DNA from: Posidonia oceanica
Taxonomy: Eukaryota > Streptophyta > Magnoliopsida > Alismatales > Posidoniaceae
DNA: 64,000 bases
Direction: 5' to 3'
Assembly (NCBI GenBank): GCA_037176725.1
Contig: JAZBRS010000054.1
Location: 10,186,001 to 10,250,000, forward strand
Shown: piece after piece, positions 53,259 through 64,000 of the stretch
How the letters are laid out: the number at the start of each line of letters is the position of its first letter
How positions within the stretch are numbered: the stretch's first letter is position 1
Position numbers and translations under genes: made by a program
The notes under the pieces: model-generated
What the model was told of the DNA's origin: nothing
Databases searched by the model: none
The model's input: the letters and a program-made list of their open reading frames with translations, nothing else

Positions 53259-55914
53259 CTAAGAAGCTTCATGTTGATCTGTTTTCATGTGTCGTACATC
53301 ATCCTTTACCCCAGATTGAAGAGTTTCTAATGCGATAGCATCTCTATGGGATGATCCTCCACATGAAGCAGCATCCAATGTCAATGGTATACCATCACCC
53401 TTTGTTGTTTCTCTTCCCTTACCCCAGATTACCATGTATAGCCCAATCACTATAAATACAGCTCCTAATATTCTACATGCCATGAAGAAAAATATCAGAA
53501 ACATGTACTAATAAACCCAGCAAACAAAATTTTCTGAACACGTACGTTCCAACGTGAAGCTTTTCCTGCAACAAAAAGGAGCTTAATATGGCCACAATGA
53601 AAAGCATCAAAGGATTAAACACCGAAGCAAAAAGTGGTCCTCTCTTCTTTATACACCAGGCTAAGATCGCCAATATTGGTCCTGTTGCCACTACTCCCTG
53701 AAAAAAAATCCAATAATCATTACACGAGAACAAATTAATTTTGCAAGAAAAGACTATATGAAAGTAATAAACCAGAAGAGAGAAAGATGGACTTACACAA
53801 TATACAGCAGACAGAAGTCTGATATTAAACCCCAATTTCCAAGCACCCCAGTCACTCCTCTCCTTACAGAAAGCATACGACACGGACAAAATTGATGCCG
53901 TCGTACACATCAATGATGTACTTGAGTATGGACATGGATAATATCTGGCCATCTTGGCCTGCAAATTCAATGAAAGAAAGAGGAAAGAGATTGAAACAAC
54001 TTAGATATAACAAAATCTTATGGTTACTGCTTTCAAGGTCTCACCTGTATTATCAACCAAATTGCAAAAGAGAGACAACCCGCAACACAAAGTAGTGAAC
54101 CCATTACTTTGTTATCCGATGGTATGGTGCCTCCACGTTGTGGCTTATCGGAGTGAATAAGGTCAACATTTGTTGACCAAAGACTGATACAAGCTCCTTT
54201 GTAAAATGTGAGCAGCATGGCTCCTCCAAAGCCAGATAACGTCCCCCCAATCTTTGCAAAACCAGGTAGTGTTCTAGCTGAGAACCTCTCCAACCTTCAT
54301 AATTATTGTAAAACACCAAAATTAATGATTACCTATATGAAAGTCTATTGACAGAAAAGAATGTGATATTTGTTATGGGATTTATTAATTTACTTAAAAG
54401 TAGCTGCAAGAATGAAAGTTAATACTGGAACCAAATTAGCTATTGCAGAAGCGAAGGTTGCAGAGGTCAACTTGATTCCTTCAATATAAAGATTCTGAAG
54501 AAGAGCCCCCCTGCAAGTTGCATGAGTCAACGTTACAATAACTGAACAACAGGATCGATCCAATTATAAAGAGAAATTAGTCATACATTCTATGACTGCA
54601 ATTTATTAATACTGGATTTTTTTTATTTGAAAAACACGTGTATAATGCACTTAACAAAAAAAAATTTAATATGATAATAAAATATTAATTTTGAGATTAT
54701 AAGAAAATAATTCTATCTTTTAAGATATTGATAATAAGAATTAATTACTTAATGGTACCTCCAACTATTATGGTTTTCACTTCAGTACCCTCCAATTATT
54801 AACTTTAATACCCTCATCTATTACCTTCCACCACTGTGATCCTTCTATTTGCACACAAACGTTTACAAAAAGAATTAGACGAAAATACTCCTTTACCTCT
54901 TCCTTCTCTCCCTCCCAATAGTAACAACAGTAGCATCAACAACACTAGTAGGTGACGACAGCAACAATAGCGACGGTGGCGGTAGCAACAGCAGTGACCT
55001 CCTCCTCCTCCTGTCTCCTCCTCCTCTTGCTACCTCCTATCGCCTCCTCCTCCTCCCGGAAGTAGTGGTAATGGCGACGACAACAACAACGACAGTAACA
55101 TCAGCGACAGCAACGATAGCAACAGCAACGGCAACGACCACCTCCTCCTCCTTTTCCCAGTCGTCCGCCTCCTCCTATCCTCCTTCCAAGATCGACCATT
55201 TTGTTTTCGATGAGAGCATCCGCAATTTACAAGATCAACCGCTCCTTCTCCTCCCACCTCTGCCTCACCGCTCCCAAATCCACCCCTTCCTGACTGCCAC
55301 CATGGCTGCCCATGCTCCAACTGAAACAAATGACATAACAAGTACTTTGATAAAAATTTAACACCAATAGTCTCAATTATATTAATTTTAAAAAAATTAA
55401 AATCCTCGATATCAAAGTAATGTGTTTTAAAATTCAGGGTAGTAAATTAAAAATTCATAATAATTAGAGGTACAATCAAGTAATTAACTCTAATCATAAA
55501 TTAGAAATGTCTCTTTTATACTTAGAAGTTAATTTAAATATATTTTAATTTGAGTATACATAGATATCTCCTCTCTTTTTAATTTTAAGGACTTTGTAAT
55601 GGTAAATTTAAATAGAATTTCGATTGATTTAAAGTTACAACTATGGGGAGTTAATTACAGTGGTAATTGAAGAAAGTTTTTGTAATCTATATAAATAAGG
55701 TAAATTTTAAATTTTTTTTATAATTAATTAATGTCAAATTTGAAAAAAAAATAGGATATCAATGTGTAAAAATGCAATTAGTGATGGACAATTTGGGACT
55801 TTCGTTACAATCCGGTCCATGAGGGGTCTCTTCTTTTAATATAATAGAAGAAAATAGATAGTCAATTAATTGTGAGTTGTACTTTATAATTATAATACAA
55901 TATGAAGCTCTGAT

Positions 55915-55953
<39 letters not shown>

Positions 55954-58856
55954 GAGTCAAATGACCTTTATAGCCTTCACACTACATTTACGTACAAGAA
56001 TGACATGAGAGAGAGAGAGAGAGAGAGAGAACATACTAAGTTATATTTGATTAAATGTTCATTTCTGAAACATACATTATTTATGAAGCAGTTAGTTTTT
56101 GACGCAAGGATCCAGACTCTATGTAGTTTATGAAACCATAATGTTGAATTTATCATGAAAACTACTTTATCTAGAGTTGTAAGTGGTTCAGGTATCACTC
56201 GTTAACCTGACTCAATCCGACCTATTAGGAATGAGTCAGGATAATGATTTTGTATGTCCGTTAATCCGTTACCTGCTAGGATTCGAAAAGTATACTATAA
56301 GTAACCCGTTAACCGGACATGAATTGGTAAATTAACACTAACCCTAATTCACTAAACATCCTATATATATAATATTTACACAATTACACTAACCCGTCAA
56401 TCCTCACCTCAGTCCTCACTCCTCAACCCTAACATTAGCATTTCACAAGTATGTGCTATCGTCGTCATACTCTTCTCTCTTGGAGACGGAGATGCCTTCC
56501 TCCTCCCACTGCACCTTCCTAGACCCCTCCTCCTCCTCCCGCTTCCTCGTGGAGATCTCCGATGACCTGTTTGAGCTCTAGAAGGATCGGATCCTCTGCA
56601 ACCTCCAGAGCTCCGTTAACCACTGCAACGAATGCTTCCGACAGGAAAGGCTTGACCTCATGGAGGAGTTCGTCGAACTCTTCCGCCTCGTCGAGGACCA
56701 GAAGAAGAAGAACGAAGACTAGGTTTTGCTCCAGGGAAGGAGAATGTATTGCCTTCTGTGGTCGGGAATGCCGGGAAGCACGTGCCGAAGAGCATCTCGA
56801 TCAGATCTAGTGGATTAATTCCTCGTTGTGAAGAATCCTTCTGGCAGATCGCTGACTTCTGATGGTGCTGGGAGTAGCGATGATGTCAAGTCCCTGGACA
56901 TGGTACCAATGGTTTAAGTATCATGGTTCATAATACTTGAAGCAGCAAGCAGCAGATCTTGATTTTTTTTGTAAGTTTAATTATGGTATAATGCTAATTA
57001 AGCTGATAATTTTGGTTCATACTTGCTGATTGCTGCTTATAATGGTGTAATGCATGTGTATTATTGCTTGCTGCTAATTATGCTGGTGTATTTGTTGATT
57101 GCTATATTATCAACTCTTATAATGTTATTAGGAATCAATAAAATAATTATCTTAGACTCGATTCAACTCATGAAATGATATAAGTCTAAATTTAATAACA
57201 AAAAAAAAATCACCTGTCAACCCTACCCCTTATCTATTATTCTAATGAGTAGTGGATAGGATAGCGACTAAAAATTCTTAAAATAGATATTCATCCAACC
57301 CATTACCTACTAAGAAATGACAAACTAAAGTTAGGATAGATCTTAAATCCGACCCGTTTACATCCTAACTTTATCTATAAAGTGGTTAGCTGTTGGTACA
57401 TGGATTTGAATTTTAGTGAAAACTATGGAACCGTAATGTGCTGGTAGAACTCAAATTTGCTTTATGTCGTTGGAAGGAAAAGACACAAGCCAAAAAGTGG
57501 TAACTGGCCACACCTATAGATGTTTAAGATCAAGATGGCTAGAGACCTAAACTTGTAAATGATGTGACGATGTGACGATGTGATGAAATAGGCGTCAACC
57601 TAACGGCCCGTTGTTGTTGCTACTTATTTCTAGATATGCTGACGTGCAATTATAGTAGGATGAAGCTATGGAGCAAATGGCACAAAAATGATTCCCGTGC
57701 CTATTCTTTTGCATAATAACGAGAAAATGTCTGTTTTTTATTGCTGCTCAGGAAAAAGTTGTTCAAAGAAAAAACGAAGAGACGACTATAATAAAAGAGA
57801 AAAAGAAGTATGTAGGTGTTTACAGGATATTTTTTCTGTAGGCATTTTTTTTTATTTTTTTTTTGTTTTTAAAAATATAACCTAATTATATAGTTGGTTA
57901 ATGTATAAGATAATCTATTATGTGTTAAAATTTCATACTAATTTGAGTTATATTCACTGTTAATTTTTAATTTAAAGTTTAACGTTTAAAATTTAGCAAA
58001 ACGTGTTGAATTTTAAGACTTTTAGATTAAGGATTAATAGTTGTTTGATTTAAATGAAAATTTCACTGTATATTTATAGATTTCTAATAAATACATCTAT
58101 ACGGTTATTTTTTTTCTCTATGTATTTATTAAAAAAAAAAAAAGATACCTACAATTATGTTAGACGTAGGTACTTTGTCTTCCTAATAAAAATCTCAATA
58201 TGGCTTAAATTGATGTATTCGAACTGAATCAATTTACACGTAAAAGAGATCTAAAATTTTAAAGATGGCTAGTCCGAATTCGTACCCAAACAACCCACAG
58301 AAGAAGATATGCATCAAAACCGTCCATGTCATTCTTGGCCTCTTCCCCCTGCAAGTGCAAACAGTGGATGAACAAAGCCATGAAACTTTTAGCACTAAGA
58401 TCACTACTATATCATAACAGCTTCTACGAGACATCAGCTAAACGAAAGTATTAAAAACTGCAGAGATTCACGGAATCAAGAAAAGACAAGAACGTGTAGA
58501 TGAAATCTACTAGCATGCTCTAGTACTTATAACAATTATTTGACTGGCCAAAGACACCAACCATCGATTGACTCCAGAAAGAAGAAGAGAGAAGAAAAGG
58601 TTGATCCAAGTCCCAGGTTTTCTTGCTTCATGACGTTTCCCTACCTTTCCAAGAAGAACGCCACCGGAGACAACGACACTGCTGCAAAGATATACCTGTA
58701 AGACACGAGCACCGGCACGCTCATCCCATCGTTGAGCGCGAGCTTATAGAAAATGTTCACCCCGGCAAACGCCATCTGCACCAGAACCATGGCAGCCGCG
58801 GGCTTCAGCCCCTCGATCATGCGACATCTATCCACGCCCGTCGACGTGACCATCAC
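53259..58856 (-). CDS. WAT1-related protein (EamA transporter), seven exons
   Basis: Exons on the minus strand: 58856-58645, 58348-58286, 54510-54394, 54294-54045, 53958-53797, 53697-53546 and 53472-53259 (TAG). All six introns are GT-AG and phases join to one frame of 389 residues from the first Met. A start at 58820 would give 377, and both are plausible. Exon 1 has IEGLKPAAAMVLVQMAFAGV and SVPVLVSYRYIFAAVSLSP, and exon 3 has LTSATFASAIANLVPVLTFI, all classic for this family. Exon 6 has VVATGPILAILAWCIKKRGP and FNPLMLFIVAILSSFLLQEK. Family members are about 350-400 residues with ten membrane helices in two EamA halves. They move amino acids, auxin or other metabolites across plasma membrane or tonoplast, and the substrate here cannot be told. 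The frame looks intact. Intron 2 is 3.8 kb. Confidence 0.93.
54745..55483. mobile_element. TIR DNA element in intron 2, non-autonomous
   Basis: Inverted repeats of about 60 bp: the left end reads TTACTTAATGGTACCTCCAA and the right end, inward, TTACTTGATTGTACCTCTAA. Flanks are TTAA at 54741-54744 and 55484-55487. Because the ends are palindromic, TAATTA is an alternative duplication, so the superfamily (piggyBac-like, Mutator-like or other) is undecided. The middle (54930-55330) is GC-rich with CAACAACGACAGTAAC-like and CTCCTCCTC words and has no recognisable protein. Confidence 0.7.
55919..55951 (+). repeat. TA microsatellite
   Basis: About 16 TA units in intron 2. Confidence 0.9.
56007..56030 (+). 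repeat. GA microsatellite
   Basis: About 12 GA units in intron 2. Confidence 0.9.
56172..57367 (+). mobile_element. hAT-like element in intron 2 carrying a gene-like segment
   Basis: Ends are TAGAGTTGTAAGTGGTTC and, inward from the right, TAGGATGTAAACGGGTC. They are flanked by a perfect 8-bp duplication, ACTTTATC (56164-56171 and 57368-57375). Subterminal regions contain GACCC- and GTTAACC-type words. Length is 1196 bp with no transposase, so it depends on another element. The centre (56490-56900) is clearly richer in GC than the rest and looks like part of a coding sequence. Confidence 0.85.
56492..56731 (+). pseudogene. Gene-like fragment inside the hAT-like element
   Basis: From an ATG at 56492 a frame of about 80 codons runs to a TAG at 56729 with one internal TAG at about 56579. 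Wording includes SRFLVEISDDLFEL and then ERLDLMEEFVELFRLVEDQK followed by KKNED, an acidic, coiled-coil-like sequence with coding-like base use (GAG, CTC, AAG, TTC). I do not recognise the family. GC-rich codons in an AT-rich intron, inside a mobile element, suggest a captured host gene or transcript piece. It is now broken by the internal stop. Confidence 0.5.
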
Positions 58857-58943
58857 TACCTTTATTGCAGTACCAGGTCGGTCACGTCTCCCACTGGTAC
58901 TGCAACAAGCACGGAGACGAAGGCAATGGTAGTGTAATTCTCA

Positions 58944-58987
<44 letters not shown>

Positions 58988-59060
58988 GTGAGGGAGGAGT
59001 GTGAGGTTCTTGCTTGGTGTCGTAGGAACAGGAGGTTCGGAGGGAGTTGAGAAAGTGAGC
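58857..59060 (-). promoter_or_regulatory. Putative 5' untranslated region of the WAT1-related gene
   Basis: Upstream of the first ATG on the minus strand comes a CT tract (the complement of GA repeats at 58941-58987). Pyrimidine microsatellites of this kind are frequent in plant 5' untranslated regions. The transcription start is not determined. Confidence 0.5.
58941..58987 (+). repeat. GA microsatellite upstream of the WAT1-related gene
   Basis: About 22 GA units with one interruption, 85 bp upstream of the first ATG. Confidence 0.9.
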
Positions 59061-59125
59061 GAGAGACGGGAGGTACTTATGGAATTGTCGTTATGGGCTC
59101 CTCTTCCAAGGGCGATTCACGCCTA

Positions 59126-59131
59126 CACGTG
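59126..59131. promoter_or_regulatory. G-box-like CACGTG
   Basis: Palindromic CACGTG about 270 bp upstream of the first ATG of the WAT1-related gene, a place where bZIP or bHLH factors bind in plants. A single short motif, so chance occurrence is possible. Confidence 0.4.
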
Positions 59132-62100
59132 CGTGTTTTGCCCGGGTCTTCTCGTGCATACGTGGACGAAAGTTTGTATGGTATAGTTACGAACCCATTT
59201 GTTGCCTTTTGTTTTTGTTATTTACTTAAGGTTGTGTTTAATTTAGATTCCGTCTTATGTCCTTTCTTACAGAATTTAACTTTTGATTAAAAATTAGTTC
59301 ATCTTCATTTTTAACTTCTATTAAATTTATATAACATAAGTTATAACATCTTCTATACTTAAACTAACTGTATTTTCTTGTAAGAATCTAGACAGAAAAA
59401 TCTGAATTAAACACAATGCTAAGTTCAAATTCTAATAAAAAACGTCTTATAACTAGAATATTAATAAAACGAGAAAATAGAATCTTAACTATAGAAACTG
59501 ACAAAAGATAAGATAATCTTAACTTCTGTGCTCTCAAACAAATAATCATAAATTTCTAGAAAAAGCTAGTAGCTCAACGTAGTTTCTAGTAGAAACTATA
59601 GATTCTAGGATAAAAATGTAATATAAAAATTTCGGAAGTTGAAATTGGAGAAGCTCTACAAAATGGACTATAACCACCTAATACGTTTCAAAAGAAAATG
59701 TGGCTGACAAATGTTATGGAAGTAGGAGCCAAAGAAGTGTCGCCAATTGGCTGGTTCACCTTACATACGCTTTTGGTCTGGACCGGTTGACACAACTAGG
59801 CTGGTTTTTGCCTTTAAATGGGTCAGGGTTATTTGTGTAGTGTTCATAACAGCTGGGGAGAAGATTTTTGGGACAGTTTTCATGGTGTTTTGGGAAGTGA
59901 GATTGGATTCAATTCTAAGGTGGAATGTCATTTGGTCCGCAGTGGGCATGGGGACTAGGAAGGAGAAATGCAGGTATTCAATTTATTGATTCTACTGTAC
60001 GCCATCAGGTCAGGTCCCTGTAGTGGACAGAACCCAAAGAAGCACATAAAACAAAGTCCAACAATGAAGGAGGTTTTTTAATTAACCCACAATAAACGAA
60101 GGATTTGTTTGATTAGTGATTTTTAAACTATCAAATAATGTTTTATCTATTTAAATCAAGAGTTTATAAACCAAATAGATTTGATTTTTTTTTAGCTGTC
60201 GAATGTGACACATAAAAGGAGGCTTATTTTTAAACTTGTAAAAAAAAACTCAATGAAGTGTTGTGAAAAAAAGTCAACACATGGATCTATAATACACTAA
60301 AAAAATCAAACAAATGGATTTGTTAAACATAATTTTTCTATTAAAAAAACCAATATATATATCACTTACAACATAGATTATTCAAAAAACCAAAACAACT
60401 AAACAAACGGAATCAAAATTTACTTTCTAATTTTACAGTTGCAATTACTAAAGAGCAGTATTACTGACAAGAAGCATGAGCGGGTGCAGCTGTGGACTCT
60501 GGTATTTCATGAACTGGTGTTTCCTCAGTCGGTGCAAGGACGTTAGAAGTAAGGAGCACAGGACGTTAGAAATAAGGAGCATTTTTCAAGAAAACAATTG
60601 TATTACCATTTCATAAAAAACAACTACTCTAATTGGTAGCCTGAGTTGTGCAACGATGGGAATAAAATCATAAATAGGTGGTAAAAAATATAAGCCCTTT
60701 CCAGCAAGCACCCATGAAGTTCTCACCCAACAATAGAATTTACAGATTTGCTAGGTGACGAAGTTTGAACATGCAACTTAATATCAATTCCTTATAAGTG
60801 AAGACATCCAATATATAAAAGTTTACAGCAATTCCATGATTAACAAAATAGAAGTCTCACGCACGAGACCTCTTCCGTGCCCAACACACGTGGTTTGTTT
60901 AACCTGTGCACCAGATGTTCTTCTAACGCAACATTGAAGTTCAAACACATCCTCTTCAAATCATCTATTAATGAATGAAAATAGAAAAGGTTAAAATTAT
61001 ATAAAGCCTCTAACAATCTCAGGACCATTTAACATGTGGCTAATCCTCTAACGTTTATAACGTATAAACGTACTAGAATGCTATTTACCTCTTTTTTTAA
61101 ATGGTAATATAAAACCTTGTTGGTGATTATGGAACTATAAAACCTTGGCCCACTCTTCTACTTGAGTTGGTTAAAATGCTATTTAGCATTTAGCAATGCC
61201 TTTAGGAACTGGCTACAAAGTATAAAAGGAGAACATTTCTGATATTCATGAAATAGGAAAACACAAGGAAAAGTTATTTTGCTTACTGCACGGCAAGTGG
61301 CAAACATTACAATGGAAATGTTCCATTTATTATGGAAAGGGTTGTTACAAACACTGCAAAAAGACAGATGGAAAGTTGTAAACTGATTCTGCTTACTATA
61401 AGTGCAGATCCGGCTAACTTCAAAGAAGCTCAGTTGTCTATTTCAGGTAGTTCGTTGATACTTGAGTTACGTAGCACCTGATGCAACAGCAGCAGTAGGG
61501 GGAATACTTAATGAACTAGCAACTAAGCCATACATCAATGAATGCATGTCTTTTTATACAAGAGTTCCATCCCATCAGATTCACTAGGCCGTTGGTACAA
61601 GGTATCAATTTCCTACTGTCACACCTCTCACCACCACGAACAAGGGCGAGATTTACGCGAAGAGGTGCGTGAACTAAATCTCAAGTACAAACATAAAAGA
61701 AGTGTCATGATACCAACCAACGTGCAAGAAACGGCTAAAGTTCGAATAACTATGTGTAGGACATGCACAACTCAGCAAGACAGACAGACTGTGTGCAGAG
61801 ATGTGATCAAGTGGATTGTGCGTTGGCATTGATTGTGCGGGACGTGTACAATTAAGGAGGATTGCGGGTCATGCGTAGGTTGATCAGACGTTACATTGAC
61901 TGTACACTGATGGCACATTATGGCGCGCGAGTGAAGAGACTTCAAGGCACAATAAATGTATATGAGTAAAGGAATTTCAAGACTCATGATAGCACGTGAG
62001 TCACTGGGGAGCGGTCAAGTGCAAGTAATGAAGCTTCAATGCATGGGTTTGATGAAGCTTTAATGCACGAGAGTAATGGAGTTGAGCGTGCATAGGCTTT

Positions 62101-62993
62101 ATTGTGAAGATTAAAGCAAGGAAGCAATGCATGTTAGTGTACAGGAGTGATGAAACTTGAAACTTGATGACACTTAAGTGTGCATGAGTAGAGCTTCAAT
62201 GTGCACTTAAGTGTGTACGGATCAAGATCAGACATTACAGTCAAGGCACGTTAATGGAGGCTTTAATGTGCAAGTAATGGGTTAAATTGATTGTAAGCAA
62301 TTATGCACATTATTGCATGGGTGTGTGCTCATGTGTATAGTGTAGATGTGGATGAGAGGGGGGAGGGGGGTTTGATGTAGCCGTCGGCGCTTCCACTACG
62401 TCGATGACTTGTTGTGATCGCCACTTGTCGATTCGCGGTACTGACTGACAAGAAGCCTGCGGGTGATGAAGATGTGGGGTCTCGACTCACTAGATCGGTG
62501 GCAGGATGTTGTCCAGCGGCGTCCTCGTGCTATGTAGCGTACTCCTTTCCTTCAAAGCAATTGGGATAGATCTAGATTAGCTCAGGTGTGTAGTAAACAA
62601 TATCAGAAAAGCAGTAGATCACATAAACAGATGCAACTAATACTAACCGGAGGTGGTTCCCCGCATGCATATGCTATAAACCTATCTAAGGATTGCAATA
62701 ATGTAAAGAAAAATAATTTGGAATCAATACTCCCTTCACCCTCTATGATGTATGCTTGGGATGAGAAAGTGAATGCACGAACAGAACTCCAGTTAGGCGC
62801 GATCTCCGAGATCTCGGGGTGCCACTGACGGGGAAGCTTTGGAGGAACTGGTGCGATGGTAGAAGCAGTGATTGGCGTGGAGCTGAGGATCGAAGGAATT
62901 GAGAAATGTAGGAGGAGGTTTGGGTAGGGACCAGTGTTTTTCTAATGGCGGCAATGACCAATGGATTCGAATCATCGTTGCCTACTTTTGTTT
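59132..62993. other. Intergenic region
   Basis: AT-rich up to about 61.4 kb, with a small direct repeat of GGACGTTAGAARTAAGGAGCA (60540 and 60563). From 61.5 to 62.4 kb the composition becomes balanced, with words such as AAGTGTGYATGAGT repeated loosely. No protein family is recognised. At 62961-62743 on the minus strand a 72-codon frame (Ser/Arg/Leu-rich, poor in acids) resembles an organelle targeting peptide, but nothing confirms an exon. Confidence 0.5.
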
Positions 62994-64000
62994 TGTCGCT
63001 ACTCCGATCGCAACAGTATAAAAATCAAGCCTAAAAAAAATTTAAAACATAATTAACTATTACATCAACAGTTAACTACAGGGCTAAACAACAAATATCT
63101 GTGCCAAGAACCTGCAGTGGACAGCTACGTGACTCCCACTATATGCACTAGGACTCCGAACCAGCTAACCATCTGCACCTGCAACTGAAAACCACACAAA
63201 GCACACGTGAGTGACTAGAAATCGTCACCCAGCAAACACCCTGCAAAACCACAGGAGAAACGGACATAAAAACCAGAATACGGCATGAACTGATCAAAAC
63301 CCCAAATCCGGGTCCACAATAAACCTTATAATCAATAAAACACCTTCTCCAAAGCCAATATGCTAAAATCGGGAGAAAGAAGGGTGTTACACAACATTCT
63401 CACAAATCATGGCTCACCGGCCCAAAACCTCAGTACAACTCAAAAGCCTCCAACCTCTCAAGCTAAGAAAACAACTTGGCCCTACTGGCCAAAACAAGGT
63501 GGAAATACCTCGTAAATAAATTCTCGATTAATAACAACAACCCATCGGCCTCGAAACTCAAACCAAAATCATGCGCTGTAAATAAGCGAAAAGTACTAGG
63601 CCTAATATGGCCCAAAACTCAACAAGAACCACACTAAACCCAAAATCAGGCAAAGCTCTAGGCCTAATACGGCCAGCAACAACCAAACATAGCCCCACGA
63701 GCACAAAACCACAACTAGCTGTATTGCCTAGCGCCAAGCAACCAACCCGGCCTCAAGCAGTAGCCAGGGACTCACCCCTGCAACTCACTGCACTGCCACG
63801 AACACCTGCCCTATGGAGAAGTGTGTCCGTCCCAGCATCTCACACCAGAGACGTCTCAAAAAGCGATCCCTACCTGGGAAAGGTACTCACCCCTAACTGG
63901 ACGAGTTGTCCATAATCAGGACAAACCACAGGACACACCAAATACGGCGACCTCAGCTCAGTGCTCCGAACCACTAGAGGCTCTTCACCCCTAGGCTCAA
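62994..64000 (-). repeat. LTR of the Tekay-like family, partial
   Basis: Begins TGTCGCTACTCCGATCGC at 62994 and then follows 46681-47730 of the solo LTR with many substitutions and small indels, for example TGACTCCCACTATATGCACT here and TGACTCCCACAATAAGCACT there. It runs past the window end. Orientation is as for the solo LTR (inferred). Confidence 0.8.

Larger units (their letters stand above)
54511..58285 (-). other. Intron 2 of the WAT1-related gene (3.8 kb)
   Basis: Donor GT at 58285-58284 and acceptor AG at 54512-54511. The other five introns are 73-296 bp, so insertions account for much of the length: a TIR element (54745-55483) and a hAT-like element (56172-57367). Remaining sequence is AT-rich with TA and GA microsatellites. 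No exon of the host gene is missing from the reading frame. Confidence 0.85.

Noticed and set aside
55030..55341. 103-codon minus-strand frame in intron 2
   Set aside because: Low-complexity Arg/Leu/Gly peptide from CTCCTC repeats within a TIR element; no homology recognised.
60840..61028. Possible relic of a LINE RNase H domain
   Set aside because: Only a vague LIDDLKRM-type resemblance; no catalytic residues or flanking LINE sequence.
62340..62370. G-quadruplex candidate GGGGGGAGGGGGG
   Set aside because: Only two G runs, so a stable intramolecular quadruplex is doubtful.

Overview
This is nuclear DNA of a flowering plant, most of it nested transposable elements with one recognisable host gene. 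The evidence is plant-type LTR retrotransposons (Tat/Ogre, Tekay/Del-like and SIRE/Maximus-like), hAT DNA transposons, and a seven-exon WAT1-related (EamA/drug-metabolite exporter) gene with GT-AG introns. Exon 1 of that gene is GC-rich and later exons are AT-rich, which hints at a monocot but does not prove it. I saw no bacterial-type operons, rRNA, tRNA or CRISPR.

Layout, left to right. (1) 1-4495, minus: the 5' part of a Tat/Ogre element (A), with a 2.3 kb LTR, a tRNA-Arg type primer site, a duplicated leader and the start of gag. (2) 4496-6998, minus: a fragment of a SIRE/Maximus-like copia element carrying gag zinc knuckle, protease and integrase pieces. (3) 6999-33467, plus: a 26 kb Tat/Ogre element (B). 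It has a 6.15 kb 5' LTR, a tRNA-Arg primer site, broken gag and protease frames, RT with RNase H and a second RNase H, an integrase with stop codons, an intact 400-residue extra ORF resembling plant-mobile-domain/DUF7745 proteins, two higher-order hairpin arrays, a polypurine tract and a truncated 3' LTR. (4) 33468-36280: retroelement scraps, namely a copia LTR, a Ty3/gypsy RT piece and a Tekay-like LTR piece. (5) About 36280-46020, minus: a third Tat element (C), broken by a 3.15 kb hAT transposon (36640-39786) and a 1.4 kb solo LTR (42427-43834). (6) 46681-49823: a solo LTR with a perfect 5-bp target duplication. (7) 50072-53258: AT-rich intergenic DNA. (8) 53259-58856, minus: the WAT1-related gene. 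Its 3.8 kb second intron holds a TIR element and a 1.2 kb hAT-like element that carries a gene fragment. (9) 59050-62993: intergenic DNA. (10) 62994-64000: the start of another LTR of the Tekay-like family.

The elements do not form a pathway; they record a sequence of insertions. A and B lie head to head on either side of the copia fragment. The copia LTR beyond B lies on the same strand and may belong to the same copia copy, so B may have split it. The hAT transposon and a solo LTR later entered element C. The main candidates for new biology are the intact extra ORF of element B, the two arrays beside it with about 135 bp and about 170 bp higher-order periods, and the gene-carrying hAT-like element in the host intron. 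All calls come from reading the sequence and recalling protein families. No database search was run and no divergence was calculated.
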